64,000 bases of DNA from Piromyces finnis (lineage: Eukaryota > Neocallimastigomycota > Neocallimastigomycetes > Neocallimastigales > Neocallimastigaceae), in assembly GCA_002104945.1 (NCBI GenBank), contig MCFH01000032.1, forward strand, positions 372,001 to 436,000. The letters run 5' to 3'. Every line of letters starts with the position of its first letter. Within the stretch, counting starts at the first letter, position 1. This document shows positions 1 through 13,505 of the stretch, piece after piece. Both the position numbers and the translations under genes were made by a program. The notes under the pieces are model-generated. The model saw only the letters and a list, made by a program, of their open reading frames with translations. It had not been told where the DNA came from and searched no databases.

Positions 1-1431
1 AAGGAAAATCTTTTATTTTAAAATATTATTTAAAAAGGAATATATCAAAAATTCTCAAGTAATTATTGATTCTTTACCTTTTCATATTTTCATTAATTCT
101 CTAAAATAAAATAAAATATAAAAAAGCCCTTTTTTTTAATTAGTGAAATACATAAAAATAGATTATACTGATTATTCGAGATAATAAATATTCAAATTTC
201 ATATGTTGAAAAAAAAACTTTATATTATGTAAATTTGTTGCTTGCTTAATTAGCCATATCTACTAAACTTTATTTTCGAAAAATTCCAGATATATATATA
301 TTATATATTTATACTATTTGGATATTTATAGGAACATTTAATTGAATATCCTTTTTTTTATATAAACTATATTTGTATTTCTTTTTTTTCTTTCTAACTG
401 TTTTGATTTGGGTATAAGCCATTGTTTTATGAAAGTTAAAAAGAAATTTTAAAAGTATTAAAAATGTATTTTCAAAATATAAAAGATAACTTTAATGTTT
501 CTTTATTCTCACTTTTTTCAAAAAATTAAGAAAAAAATTGTTATATTATTTAATTTGGGTGTTTTTTTTATTTATTTATTTTTTATTTTTTACATAAATT
601 GTTACCCTTTTTTTCTTTTCTTTTCAAGACATGAATGGAAACAAATAAAGAATAAAAAAAAACAATTAAATGATTTTTTTTATTAAAACTTTAAAAATAA
701 TCGGAAATGCCAATAAAATATATAAAAAAAAAAAAGAAAAAAAACAAAATAATTAGAAAAATAATTAGAAAATCTGTTAATAAAAGTAATCATAATAATA
801 ATAATTTTGGTATTAATAAACTTTCTTTGATAACATTTTATTAGAATGTAAAATAAATGGTTTCTATTATTTTTTGCTTAACCTTATTTCTTTCTATTTC
901 TATTATGTTGTAGTATGACTACCTGTTGTGATATACTATATTTTTTTTAAAAAAATAATTCATCAATACATTACTTTTAAAATTTAGAAATAATTTATAT
1001 ACCATTTGGTTATTTGGTTTACTACATAATGTGTTTTAATTATAAAAGAAAGTATAAAAGATTCGTTATCATTATCGTATATTATAGTAAGAAAAAACTC
1101 TTTTTTTTATTATTATTATCATTATTATAATCATTATTAGTTTTTAAATTTTTAAAAAAAGTTTTAAAGCAATTAAAGTTTGTATTATTCAGAAAAAGAA
1201 GAAAAAGCTTTTTTGTCCTTTTTTTTTTTTAATTATTATTTATATAAAGATATTAAAGAAGAACTAATAATGATTGCACCGTTCAACTATTTTTGCCATT
1301 TTTTTTTTCTTCAATAAAACTAATAATAATAAAAAAGCTTAAAAAAAAAAAAGACAAAAATAAATTTCTTTATTTCTCCATGACGATTATAATAAAATTA
1401 AAGTAAATGGATTCATTTTATTTATAGTATA

Positions 1432-1464
<33 letters not shown>

Positions 1465-1714
1465 GAATAGGAAAATGAAAATGGAAAAGGAGATGATTTT
1501 ATGAATTATAAAAAGTCATCCTAATTCTATAATTACTTTTAAAAAAAAAATAATTGACATCATTTTAACTATAACACCAAAAGTGATCAATAAAATTCGT
1601 TTCGTTTCATTTCATTGATAATTAAAAATAGTTGTTATATATAAAAGCACATTTACTAATAGCAATAGTTAATAATAAAAAATTAATAACAATAATAATA
1701 AATAAATAATAACA

Positions 1715-2011
<297 letters not shown>

Positions 2012-2459
2012 AATGAAGCATTTAAATAACTTTTATTAAACTATTCTAATTTATTAATAAGGATAATGATAATTATTATAATTACAACATTTAAATATTA
2101 ATAAGAATTAATATAGAAAAGTAAAGAAAAAAATGTTTATTAATAATAATGAAAAAGTATAATGATTATAATGCCATATAATATCATCATATAATGAATA
2201 ATGAATACTTTAATTATTTAAATTATACTTTATTTGACTTCTTTAAATTATTATAACATAAATAAATTATTATAATTTTAATCATTTTAAAATCTTATTG
2301 TTATTATTAACTTTTTACCATTTCATTTCCTTTCCCTTCCATTCATTCTAATAAAAAAAAGCATCCTTTTTAACGAATGAATTTACTTTTTTTTTATTAT
2401 TAAACCAAAATCTCTTTTATTATAAATTCTTTTCATAAAATTAATCTTTTTTTTTCTTA

Positions 2460-2560
2460 CCACTACCATCACTACCATTACTACCATCACTACCACTACC
2501 ACTACCACTACCACTACCATCACTATCATTTCCATTTCCATTGCCACTGTCATTGCCATT
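2460..2560. repeat. ACTACC/ACCATC hexamer-like repeat
   Basis: Imperfect ACTACC and ATCACC units. Read on the minus strand in one frame it would give a Gly-Ser-Asn-Asp-rich peptide ending in Lys-Lys-Lys-Asp and a stop, which resembles the tail of a fungal protein. No other exon of such a gene is visible, so I call only the repeat. Confidence 0.7.
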
Positions 2561-3193
2561 ATTGCATTTTTAATACTTTTTTTTTATTATGTCTTTTTTT
2601 TTTTTTTTGGTCAATGCTTTTATACACACTTTTTTTTCAACTCTTCCCTTCCCACCACCACCACCACCACCACAAAAATTTTTTTTGCTGCTGTTTTTTG
2701 TTGCTGTTAAAATTTTAAAGTTTTTTTAATTTTTTCAATTTATTACTGAATATATTGTAATATATTTAATTATAGAATTGTTAATATATTATTTTATTTA
2801 TAATTCATTTTATATTTAAATTCAATAAATTTTTATTTTGAATTAATATATATGATAATGTAATCTACAATATATTACAATGTATTGTTAATATATTATT
2901 ACTATTGGGGGATGGAAATTTTTTAAAAAGAAAAAAAAACAAAAAATAAACATTAAAAATTTAAATATAAAAATAATTGAGATAATTTTTATCCATATAT
3001 TATCAATATACTCTAATATATGTTAATTTATTTTCCTTTCAATTAAAATAAATAAAAAAAAAAAGAAAAAAGAAATTTTTTTTTTTTTGATTTTTTTAAA
3101 TTTAAAAAAAAAAAGAAATTTTAGATTGAACCATCTAAAAAAAAAAAAAGAAAAAAAAAAGAATAATTAAAAAAAAAAAAGAGGAAACTTACA

Positions 3194-3926
3194 ATGTTAA
3201 ATGAAATTGAAACTGCTATAGATTTTATTGGAAGTTATCTTAAAAATTTTAAACCAGAACAATTAGTAGCATTTAAAGAAAATTTAAATATTTTATTAAA
3301 AGATAAATATTATTCCCATTGGGATGATACCAATCCTTTGAAAGGAAGTGCCTATAGGTAAATTAAGAATACCAAAAAAAAAAAAGTGCAATAATATGTA
3401 GTAGTATTTTTTCAAAAAAAAAAAAAAGTATTTATTCATCATAAATAAATATAAATAAATATAAATAAATATAGATCCATCTCTATTAACGATGGTAGAA
3501 TAGATCATTTAATTTTAATTGCAGCTTATGTAGCTGGTATGGATGTTTCAGAATGTTTTCCAAGTGATTTAATTATATGGGTAAATATCTTTATAAAAAA
3601 AAATGAAATATTTAAAAAATAGAAATTGGCATCAAACGAAACCGTTTTCATTTTTTTAATATATTTTTATTTTTTATTTATTTTTAAAACACTGTTAAAT
3701 ACTTATTATGAAAAAAAAAAAGGTCGATCCTTCAAATGTATGTTATAGACAAGGAAGTGATTACAGTAACATATGTACTTTGTATAAAGGAAATAGCAGG
3801 GTTCAACCAAAAGTTTACAACAAACATCATAATGGCATGAGTATACGACAAAATAGCTCTTCTAAATCTTCTTCACATACCCCAAAAACTAGAAGTAGCT
3901 TATCTTCAGAGATTCTTGTACATTAA
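3194..3926 (+). CDS. BTG/Tob antiproliferative-domain protein, 3 exons
   Basis: Exons 3194-3357, 3475-3580 and 3723-3926 give 157 residues. Introns are GTAAAT...TAG and GTAAAT...AAG. Residues 1-110 match the BTG/Tob domain: N-terminal helices, a box-A-like YYSHW...PLKGSAYR segment (residues 39-55), and a box-B-like segment ending FPSDLIIWVDPSNVCYRQG (about 83-101). In animals this domain binds the CAF1/CNOT7 deadenylase and recruits mRNA decay or restrains proliferation. The same partner is a reasonable inference here, not shown. The last 45 or so residues are basic and Ser-rich without a recognised motif. ATG 3194 is the first Met in frame, in a purine-rich context. The family call is firm; exact splice points are hand placed. 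Confidence 0.85.
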
Positions 3927-6638
3927 TTATTTAAAACTAAAATATTTATTTTTTTTAAAAACTCTACAGAAAAGTTTTGATATATAAACTCTTTAAATAC
4001 AATCAAAAATCAACAACTTATTATTATCAGCCAATTTAGAATTTATTCTTTTTAAACATACAAAAGAAAAAGAAAATTTAAACAAAAAAAAAAAGTAAAA
4101 AAAATAGGGTATAAAAAAATTGTTAATTATACCTCGAAAAAAAAAAAAGAAGTAGGATAATGGTAGATGAAAAAGGAAAAAGAAAATATATTTTTCTTTT
4201 TTCATATTTTTATCCTATAATTTTTAAAACACAACATCTTATACTATTGATTGGAAAAAAAATAAGAATAAAAATGAACCACTTAAGAAAAAGAAAGAGA
4301 AAGAAAAATTATATAATTTAAAATTATATAACAAGGAAATATTAAATAATATTTCAACAAGAATATTAATTCTTTCTTAGGAATTATACCATCATTTTTA
4401 CTATTCTTTATCTTATTACTCGATCCTCTTTATATATATATATATATTTACTTTATAAAAATATTAATTATTTAAAGTAAAAAAAGGGGGAAAAAAGTTT
4501 TTGATATTATCATTAAAAAAAAGTCAATATTTCGAAATTGAAAATGACCTTTTTTTAAAAAAAGAAAATTAATATTTTCTTTGCTTCATTCACTAATAAC
4601 AACAAAAAAAAATAATTCATTCTATTCTCTTTGGATTTTTTTTAAACTTTAGTCCTTGGTTTATTTTTTTTTTTTATAAATTATATATATTAAGTCTTTT
4701 TATTTTTAATGGATTGAATAAAATCTTTAAAAAAAAAATAAAAATATATATATTAAAAAGAAAAAAAAATAAAGGAGGAGTAATAAAGTTGAAAAAAAAA
4801 ATACAGTTAAAAAGTTATTATTAAATATATAAATAATTTTTTTAACTCTTACATATCTATTATTAAAACAACACTAATAATAGTAAAGATATAAAACGTA
4901 TATAACAAAATATTATTAAGAATTTAATCCACCATAATTATTATCATCATTAAAATCTAAATTAAAAAAAAAACATACCAATTAATATTCAAACCATAAA
5001 TGAATATTTCCAATATACCAATTAATCGTTTTCATAAAAGAGGAGAAAAAAAAATAATCTAATATTAGTATGAGAAATATATCATTTTTATTTTTTTTTA
5101 ATATTTTTTTTTTAAATGAATGCATTTAAAAAAAGTTTTTTCTTTTCTTTTTTTAAAAAAAAAGGTATATTTTTTTATATAAAATATAGGCATCCTTTTT
5201 TTTAAAAAAAAAGAAATCTATTTTTTTCAATTTTCTTTTTATTCACTTTAATTTTTTTAATAAATCTTTTTTATATTTCTCATTATACCAATATATTTCT
5301 TTATAATACTAGTTTTTTTTTTCTCTTTTTTTTTTTTTTAAAAAAAAAAATGATGATAATACCATCAATGATATTTTATTATATGTTTTACCAATAATTT
5401 ATTTATAAATAGGAAAATGATAATTTTTTTATTTTTTTTTTATCAGCAATTATAAACAATAATCGATAATAATAAAAAAAAAGTTTTGGAAAAAAAAATA
5501 CAATAAAGATATTCAAATGAAAGAAAAGAAAATTAATAACGTCTTTCACCAATCCACCAAAAGAAAAAAAAAAAAAAGAAAGTGGAAATCCAAATAAATA
5601 AAAAACTATCAACAATTCCATTAATTTTCATATTAACAATTATAAAAAAAAAAGTTTTTTTTTTTTATAAATTTATAATTTAATTTCTTTTTTTTTTTTA
5701 AATATTTTATATATATTTTTAGGTAGATTGTGAAACAAAACAAACAACAAACAAAAAAAAAAAAAAAAAAAAAAAAAACCCTATTTATTTATTATCAATT
5801 TTATTTTATTTTTATTTTTATTTTAATAGAGAAAGATATCAAAACCATTTCATTTCAAAATTAAAAAAAAAAAAATGTGTTATTACACACCAAAAAAAAA
5901 AAAAGTAAATTATTAAAGAAAAATAAAAAAAGAAAAGAAATAATAATTCAATAATTTAATAATTTTTATATCCATTTCCCTACACAACATTTTACAAAAA
6001 AAAAAAAAAAAAAAGAAAGAAAGAAAAGAAAAAGAAAAAAAAAAAAAGCATCATAATTATCTTTTTTTAAAAAAAAAAAAAAAAAAAACATTTAATAATA
6101 GAATATTGAAAAAAAAAATATATATATTTTTTTTTATAATTATTATTCTATTTTTAATAGAATTAAATATAATCCCCACTTTTTTTTTTAAAAAAAAAAA
6201 ATAAAAATAAAAAAAAAAAAAAATCAATAATTAACAAAAAAAAAATAATTTTAATAAAAATTTCTATAAAAAATCCTTTTTATTATTAATATTAATCTGA
6301 AATATATAAGAAAAAAAAAAAAAAGTTTTATTTTTACCTTTCCATTTTATGTGTAGGTGTGTAGGTGTGTATTATGAGAATGTAAATTTTTTTTTTTTTT
6401 TTAAATCGTTATACTTTCATCCTTCAATCTTTGAATCGAAACCAACCAAAACCAACAAGGTATAGATATATATATTGAAAGGTATAAAAGTTCAAATATA
6501 TAAAAAAAAAAAAAAGGCTTGACCTCTTCTTGGGAGGGATGAGATTAAAATTCCGCCTTGTTAAAAGTGTTTAATGTCTATGTTTATTTTCACCAACCTC
6601 ATCATCATTCCTCTACTACTAACTACTACGACACAAAG

Positions 6639-6670
<32 letters not shown>

Positions 6671-6789
6671 CATTGAAAAGCAATAAAATTTATATTATAA
6701 ATTTTTTTTTATTATTATTATTTCATTTTTATATTTCTACAATGGTTTTTTGTTTGTTTTTATTTTTTATAATTTTTTTTTTTTTTTTT
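3927..6789. other. AT-rich intergenic DNA between convergent genes
   Basis: Homopolymer-rich sequence between the 3' ends of the BTG/Tob and P4-ATPase genes. A markedly less AT-rich patch at about 6340-6640 lies just downstream of the ATPase stop and contains a TGTGTAGG repeat; it may be 3'UTR or an untranslated RNA. Open frames at 3993-4205 and 5403-5621 are low-complexity and not supported. Confidence 0.65.
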
Positions 6790-9700
6790 TTAATTTTCTA
6801 CACTTTTTCCTTTACCTTTACGACGTTGTAGTGAAATTGGACTGGAATTTGATCCATTAAAAAAATTGTTTTGTGTAGACTGAGCACTGGTAGGAGATTT
6901 AAGACTATACGATGAAGATGTATTCATACGACGTTGATACTCAAAATTATCAACACTTTTACTAAATATATTATTTTGATAGGTACGATAACGTCTTGTT
7001 TCAATTCGATCGGAACGTTGATGACCAAAGGAATCGTTAAGAGAACGAGTTCTTCTAAAGTTTTTATATTTTGGAATGGAATTATCCCATTCGGTACGTT
7101 CTCCTCCTTTCATGGTTTCATACAATGGTAAAATATTTTCATTACCACTTGGAGTAATGATTTCTTTCATACCAGATTCTTGGGAATAACAAAAACCAGT
7201 ATTACTAACAATCTTTTCATCATTCATAAATACAATACCTGCATTACTTGCTTTTTGTTTATCGGCGGTGGAATGAAGAATATCTTTTATCTTGAGTTTT
7301 GGGAAACGATTCGTTAATACCTTCATAAGAACTTGGTTCTTCATAATATTATAGATGTACTTTTGTTGTGCTGATTCGGTATCATTACCATAAATAAATG
7401 CATCTTGTTCTTCACCACTAACCCCTCCTGCACTAGTATTTGGAGATGCAAAGGTAGGCGCACGAACATTGGATGGGAAAAGTTTGGATTTCTTGGTGAG
7501 GGTACTATGTTGACTACTATTATCATCGGCTGGTGGATAGGGTGGAATATCGTCAAGGGAAGAAAATTGATCATTAATCATAATTGAAGGTGCTTTCAAA
7601 CGGCTTGCTTCTTCTAAACTATTCATAGAATTATTGTCCATAGTATATGCGGCATTGAGGTTGGTGTTGCTGCTGCTGCTGCCGCCGCCGTTCATCGTAT
7701 TAAATTTGTTTTGAGGAGTGAGAATGCTAACCACTCTTTGGAAGGTTTCCTTTTGTTTTTTCCAGTAGAGTTCACGAGCCTTACGACGTTCTTCACGTCT
7801 CTTTTCCTTCTTCTTCTTCTTTTCACGGTACGCTTCATCATCAAATTCATAGTTGTCCGGAAGATCTGGAATAGGAATACGATATTTATTAACTTCACGA
7901 ATAATATCTACATCGTTTGGAAGATACGTTACTTGAATGTACTTTTTAATGTAACGTGGGGCTAACGCCAACACAAAGTATATCGGAGTGATTAAGTAAA
8001 ACGCTGGTTCACCAAAGAGTCGGGTAATAATACCATAGGTTAAACTGGAAGGTGAAGAGGCATAGTAAAAGACAAATCCTACCCAAACAACAATAGTAAA
8101 TACTAAAGATCCTATCGTAATCGATGTCCAGTTATAGGTGTTGACGGCCATAACAATGTTAATACAAATGATAAGAAGGAAGGCTACACAATTACCCATC
8201 ACTTCTTGTCCCGAGTCATAACCATTTGGACTTGTGCTGGTTTCTCTATAGATAAAGTAGCCAAAGAAATAGGCAATCAACGATTCGTAAATACCATAGG
8301 CAATATGAACCCAAAACTTTTGCATGGTGTAGAGACTTCCACTAATACCTACATTGTAGAGTTGAGGAATGGCAATCGCAATACGATCATTAATATCTTG
8401 ATCAAAGACACCCATGTTCATATTCAATAAAAGAGTAAATATGGTCGTGAAGAAAAGGGTGTAGTTATAGTCGAAAAGAACAGCTGCAGAAAAACCACAA
8501 TTAAATTGGAACCAGAATAATACAAAGAGCCATACTACATTCTTGTAGAAATAGGTTAAAATAATATTGGCGGTACGCATATAGGCCCAACGACCATGAA
8601 CTAATAAAAGACGAGTCAAGAATCTAAATTGACCAATAGCATAATCTGCAGACATAACGGCTTGTGCACCTTCCTTACCACTAATACCAACACCTATATC
8701 GGCTTCTTGAATCATACTAATATCATTAGCACCATCCCCAACAGCTAAACACATTGCTCCGAGACCCTTCTTTACCAAGGATACAACTTTGGCCTTTTGA
8801 AGTGGTGAAACACGACAACAAATAACAGCTTTACAACGACAACTTAATTCTAAAAGTAAGGCTTTTGAACGTTTTTCTAAGGCATGCTTTAAGGATTGAC
8901 CATCAATGACAAGGGAATATGGATTACCCGATATATCTGTACCATCCTCTGCCCAGAATGACGATAAGGCTTTCACCAATTGATTATACGTATCCTCTTC
9001 ATCATCACCTCGAATAACAATAATTTGCATATTATGGTTCAAAAGATTACAAGCAAAACCAATATTAATGGCTGTTTCAAGTTTATCCCCGGTTAAAACC
9101 CATATCTTAATACCTGCTTTGGAAAGAGTTTCAATACACTCAGGAACACCATCTTGAAGCTTATCTTCAATAGCAGTGGCACCAATAAGAATAAAGTCAT
9201 GTTCTACTTCATCATTTAAAAGGGCAATTTGTTGAGCAGCTTCATCAGAATCAGAAAAAGAGGCTTCCTTGTAACGTTTATGCCAGCTCTTAAATTCTTC
9301 TTCATCTAATACACGATAACCTAAACAAAGTGTTCTTAAACCCTCAGAAGCAAAGCCTTGTAAATGACCCAGGGTAATTTCCTTAATTTGATCCTGGCCT
9401 TCGGCTAATCTTTCGAAAATAACACTATCAGCACCCTTACAGAAAACAATAATTTGGTTATCTGGAGCTCTGAAAATAACAGACATACGCTTACGATCAC
9501 TATCAAATTCAATGACTTGAAGAGCTTCATAGACTTGTTCCTCACCCAGTACATCTAACACTAATTTAGATTGGTTTCTACCAATAAGAGTAAAACCTAG
9601 ATTACGAGCACCTTCCACTAAAGCACCTTCATCTGGAGATTGAGCACGATAGGAAAGGGATTTGGACTCGTTATGATTTGACATAATGGATTCATCTTGT

Positions 9701-12275
9701 TCTTCTTCAATATTCTGAAGTGGATCTTCCTCCGCTCCATCCTTCTTTTTAAATTCAGTTAATACCGTATTACAGGTGGCTAAAAGAATAAAGAATTCTT
9801 TAATGAAAGAGGCTTGATCACCATCTTCCAAAATATCTTTGTAGAGTTTAACATCGGCAAAGGTTGGATTCTCCGTGATATACATTGGATTAAATACTTT
9901 TTTCATGACCTTGTGCATTTCAACCATTTCATCTTCAAACGCCCTCTCTATTTCTTCCATACTAGTATTTATATTATTTGCTTTATTCTGTCCCATCTGA
10001 GCTTCGGTGACGTAGGCATCACCATAGAGAACTCCATTAATGGTACATTTACGGAAATTCATAACATTACGAGTGAGGGTACCGGTCTTATCCGAAAAGA
10101 TATATTCAATTTGACCTAAATCATCTGATAAATTCCATGATCTGGCCAAGGTTGGTTTATCCAATTCTTCATCAAAAATTTCTTCATCAGAATAAATAAA
10201 GTAGGCTTGAAGCGTTTTTGAAATTTCAACACTAACATACAAGGCAATTGGAATAATATTTTGGTATAAAATTAAAGAATTAATAAATGTTTTAATGGAA
10301 GCAACGAAAGGAAGTTCGGTCTTGGTTTGTTCATCACCTGTCCAGAATGGTGCTTTTTCTTTGAAGAATGAATAAACATACAAGTAATGGGTGACAGCAC
10401 AAACAATACACATGATAGCTAAAATTAAGAAATTAAGTAAAACTTGTGGATTTAATTGTTTATCGATACGACTACGTTTTGATGGAGAATCACCTGTATT
10501 TAAAATAGATTTGGTATGGAAACCGGTATAAACAACTAAACCGATGACCCATTCGGTATTTTTAAGGATACAGTCTCTTAATAACATTGAATTAATAGTA
10601 CAAAGTGTTTGTGTCTCTTCTTCCGTTTCTTTATCCATCATATGTAATACCCCTTTAAAGGTATATAAATTATTATTTGGTGGATCGGCATCCAAGTAAC
10701 ATTCAATGGAAGATAAATCTGTTGTCTTCTTAATACCATTAAATTCACGAATACCTTGACGTACCTTTAAATTTGTTTCACCATCCAAATTTTTAGTTTC
10801 GATATAGCAAAGATTATCTGGTTCACTTGTGGAAACAACCAATATATCGGCAGGAATTAAATCATTTTCTCTTAACAGTACAAAATCTCCTACATGTAAA
10901 TCTTGCCAAGTTGTACTTATCCATTTTGGTATTTCACTCTTTATACTACGTCTTGTACTATTCAATGAGGTGGTACTTTTATTAAATGAACTTGATCTAC
11001 TTTTTAAATGATCTGTTGATGAAAATTCTTCATTTAATTCCATTAATGGAATTTCTGAATTAGTATTATCTTCAATGTTATCATCATCTGTTCTATACGG
11101 TCTAAATGATATTTTTGCAATAAATTTATCATAAAGTAAAGCAAATTTAGATTTATTTATTTTTATGAAATTTTGATTTGTCCATCCACCAAGTTTAATG
11201 GTTTTCATCCAATTTCGTTTATGATCGGCTTCATGACGTTTATAATCTTCAAAACCAGCCTATTTAAGAGTTTACCATTAAAAATATATTGAACAAGTCA
11301 GTCATCCTATATTAATTACAAAATTGATATTGCACAAAAATTGATAACTTACTCTTAATGCCGTCACACCAACAATAAAAAGCATTGGAGCTGCTGTAGT
11401 TACAGGACTTGAACCATACTATAGATTATAATTAGGAATAGATATGAAAGACTAGTGTTAATTATACGTATTTAATTTTATTTTATAATAACCATTTTTA
11501 TAATTTTTGATTTTCTAATTTTTCAATATTGTTTTAATGCTATTTCTTTAATGTTTTTTAATGTTTTTTTTTTTTTCTTCTTCATAATAATTCTTTTTTA
11601 TAATATTTTTCATTTGATTTTTTTTTCTTCCTGACAATTCTTTTGTAATATTTTTCATTTGATTTTTTTTTAATATTTTTTATTTATATAAAATAGACGT
11701 ATGTATATATATGCAAATGATAATTATAAATATAAAAAAAAAAAAAAAACTTACTTGAAATTGTGGTAAAAGTTGTAGTATAACTAAAATTAAGAAATAG
11801 AAATTTGCAACTGAACGAAATTGTTCTATTAAATTTTTAGGAATGAAATTATACCTTTTAATTTTTCAATAGAAAATGAATCAATTAGTAAATGATATAA
11901 TTTCTTTATACAAAACAATATAATTTTATATTTTATCGATTTTAATGTATTTTATTAATGCTTAATAAATATAAAAGCATTTTAATGATATAAAAAAAGC
12001 ATTTTCAAAAATTCTAAATTCAATCATCATCTTTATTAGCATCATTCTAAATATTTTAAATTTAATAGTTACCATGTATAATGAGATGTAAAAATTCTAT
12101 TATTTGGAAATTGTACTCTTGGAAGACCATTACTCTTTATAAATGGTGTATCCATTGGTATATTTACAAAAATTCTTCTTTTACCTTCACTGCCATCATA
12201 TGATGCAAAAAATTCAGAATTTTCTGTACGAGACCGCATAGAAAATTCTGTTGTTGTTCTTTTAAATAGTGGCAT
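6790..12275 (-). CDS. P4-type ATPase, phospholipid flippase (Dnf/Drs2 class), 4 exons
   Basis: Read on the minus strand, exons 12275-12073, 11854-11755, 11418-11353 and 11259-6790 join in frame to 1612 residues. P4-ATPases use ATP to move phospholipids to the cytosolic leaflet of plasma, Golgi or endosomal membranes. Visible marks: LDGETNLK in the actuator domain (about 281-288), a TM4 PIAL motif (about 460-463, the PISL position of other flippases), phosphorylation motif DKTGTLT with Asp about 513, RAQSPDEGALVEGAR, nucleotide-site FCKGAD, and hinge VGDGAND. Ten membrane helices are expected. The exon-2 segment reads YNFIPKNLIEQFRSVANFYF, the usual TM1 lead-in, which confirms the splicing. 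A tail of over 300 residues after the last helix holds a basic Lys/Arg-Glu stretch and Ser/Asn-rich sequence. The N-terminus looks closer to Dnf than Drs2. Partner Cdc50 is not in the window. Confidence 0.95.
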
Positions 12276-13284
12276 TTTTTTTTCTTTTGTTTGTTTATTT
12301 ATTGATATATTAATTTCTTATTCAAGATTTTGTGTATAACGATTTACTTTTATTACTTTTCAAAAGTAATAAATTTAAGAAAAGTATTAACTGTTGGATT
12401 TTTTTTTTTTTAATAATTTTTTGATAAAATTAAATTTATATTATCTTTTTTTTTTTTTTTAATATCTAACTTTTCTTATTTTTATAATTAAAAGAAAATA
12501 GAAAAAAAAAAGGAAAATACGAAGACTGATTTCTATTGATAATAGATATTAGAGAAAAGAACGATTTCTATAGTAAAATATATATAATAATAATAATAAT
12601 AGTAAACTGGTATAATAGTTCTTTCTTTTTATATAAATATCTTTAATCTTTAAAATATCTTTCCCCTTTAAAAATTCTTTGATAAAAACTATATATTAAC
12701 GATATTTACGATAATTTATTTATCATATAAAATAAAATATATAATGGATTAATTACTAATACTGATTCTTAATTTATTATTTTAATAAAGCATTAATAGT
12801 TGTGTTATTGGTTCTATATTAAGTAAGTAATCAAAAAAAAAAAAAAAAAACTGGTATTTATATGGCTGTGTTAGTAGGTTCTTATGATGTAAATGACTTC
12901 AAAATTGTGTATTACTACAAAATGATAAAAAATGTAGTTGATATAGTGGATTAAATTATATTACAAAATGATAATAATTTTGTTTTTAAATATTTCGTTT
13001 ACTTTCTATATTTTTTAAAATATCTATTTTTCTTTTAATGATAAGTATTATTATTTATATATTGTTTAGTTTAATTTTTATTTTAAACTTTTTTTGATTC
13101 TAATAATTTCACACAATTATTTTTCCTTTTTTTTTTTTAATTTCTTCTTAAATATTTTTATTATTTTCTTTAGCGTTTATATTTTTATTTTTCTTTATTT
13201 CTATAGTTTTTGTATAAATATGATTATTGTTTCTCGTTATCCTAAAAAGAGTAAAAAGAATAATATATATATCAAAAAATAAAT

Positions 13285-13505
13285 AATTAGTTATTTATTT
13301 TTTCAAAAATATATAATAATTAAATGAAATGTTTATTTGTTTTTTCAAAAATATACTAATTAAATGAAATGTTTGTTTGTTTTTCAAAAATATACTAATT
13401 AAATGAAATGTTTGTTTGTTTTTCCAAAATATATATTAATTGAATGAATGTTTGTTTGGTTTTCCAAAATATAGATTAATTGAATGAATGCTTGTTTGTT
13501 TTTCC
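13285..13505. repeat. Tandem repeat, about 45-bp unit, about 5 copies
   Basis: Each unit has the order TTTGTTTTTCAAAAATATA, then TTAAT and TAAATGAAATG or TGAATGAATG variants. Units drift gradually from left to right, typical of an old minisatellite. It lies between two divergent promoters. Confidence 0.8.

Noticed and set aside
495-686. 63-residue Phe/Lys-rich frame
   Set aside because: Generated by T and A homopolymers; no motif.
2460-2560. Last exon of a minus-strand gene encoding a Gly-Ser-Asn tail
   Set aside because: The frame is closed by a stop only about 40 codons upstream and no partner exon or acceptor with coding sequence is visible.
3708-3926. Free-standing 72-residue gene starting at 3708
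   Set aside because: Its VDPSNVCYRQG segment is the continuation of the BTG domain and is better explained as exon 3 of the gene at 3194.
6934-11011. Several plus- and minus-strand open frames inside the flippase gene
   Set aside because: They are antisense or out-of-frame shadows of one long coding exon with unmistakable P4-ATPase motifs.
12862-12954. 31-codon frame starting MAVLVGSYDVND
   Set aside because: Too short, no conserved feature, and in a region with no other coding signal.
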